Shown: in pieces, positions 6,056 through 6,058 of the stretch | Position numbering within the stretch: the first letter of the stretch is position 1 | Layout: every line of letters begins with the position of its first letter | Assembly (NCBI GenBank): GCA_021823385.1 | Contig: JAKAOC010000161.1 | Coordinates: forward strand, 1 to 6,058 | Direction of reading: 5' to 3' | From: Actinomycetes bacterium | GTDB lineage: Bacteria > Actinomycetota > Acidimicrobiia > Acidimicrobiales > Acidimicrobiaceae | Length of the DNA: 6,058 nt | Position numbers and translations under genes: made by a program | Notes under the pieces: model-generated | Told to the model about the DNA's origin: nothing | Seen by the model: the letters and a program-made list of their open reading frames with translations, nothing else | Database searches by the model: none

Positions 6056-6058
6056 CGT

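Overview
The window holds one minus-strand gene cluster read right to left. In transcription order it contains a major-facilitator (MFS) transporter whose 5' end reaches the right edge, a circularly permuted ATP-grasp protein, an alpha-E protein, a transglutaminase-like cysteine enzyme, and a carbon-nitrogen (nitrilase-family) hydrolase. The last ~240 bases at the left edge carry a hairpin and a weak partial reading frame. The core lines are GC-rich, TTG and GTG starts are common, and the ATP-grasp protein closely resembles what I remember of the mycobacterial Rv2411c/Rv2410c/Rv2409c triad. Together these point to a high-GC actinobacterium or relative. This is recall, not a database search.

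Core module (about 993-4479). ATP-grasp and alpha-E overlap by 7 bp, and alpha-E and transglutaminase overlap by 4 bp (ATGA), so the three are almost certainly one translationally coupled operon. Comparative genomics has proposed that this triad makes or attaches peptide or amide bonds (ATP-grasp as ligase, transglutaminase-like enzyme as peptidase or transferase, alpha-E as helical partner). Its substrate is, to my knowledge, not established. The proteasome-like Anbu peptidase that accompanies it in some bacteria is not in this window. Instead, 27 bp downstream, a nitrilase-family hydrolase follows with a strong ribosome binding site.

Flanks. Both flanking genes look damaged at their 3' ends while the three core genes are intact. 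The hydrolase has its E-K-C catalytic set, but its sequence departs from the family after about residue 193, and the expected conserved C-terminal motifs appear in the other two frames. The transporter belongs to an actinobacterial-type MFS group that often carries a C-terminal cyclic-nucleotide-binding domain. Here the frame closes just after the last membrane helix, and pieces resembling that domain lie out of frame in the gap before the ATP-grasp gene. Either both genes are decaying or the sequence has indel errors.

No tRNA, rRNA, CRISPR array, insertion sequence or integrase was seen.
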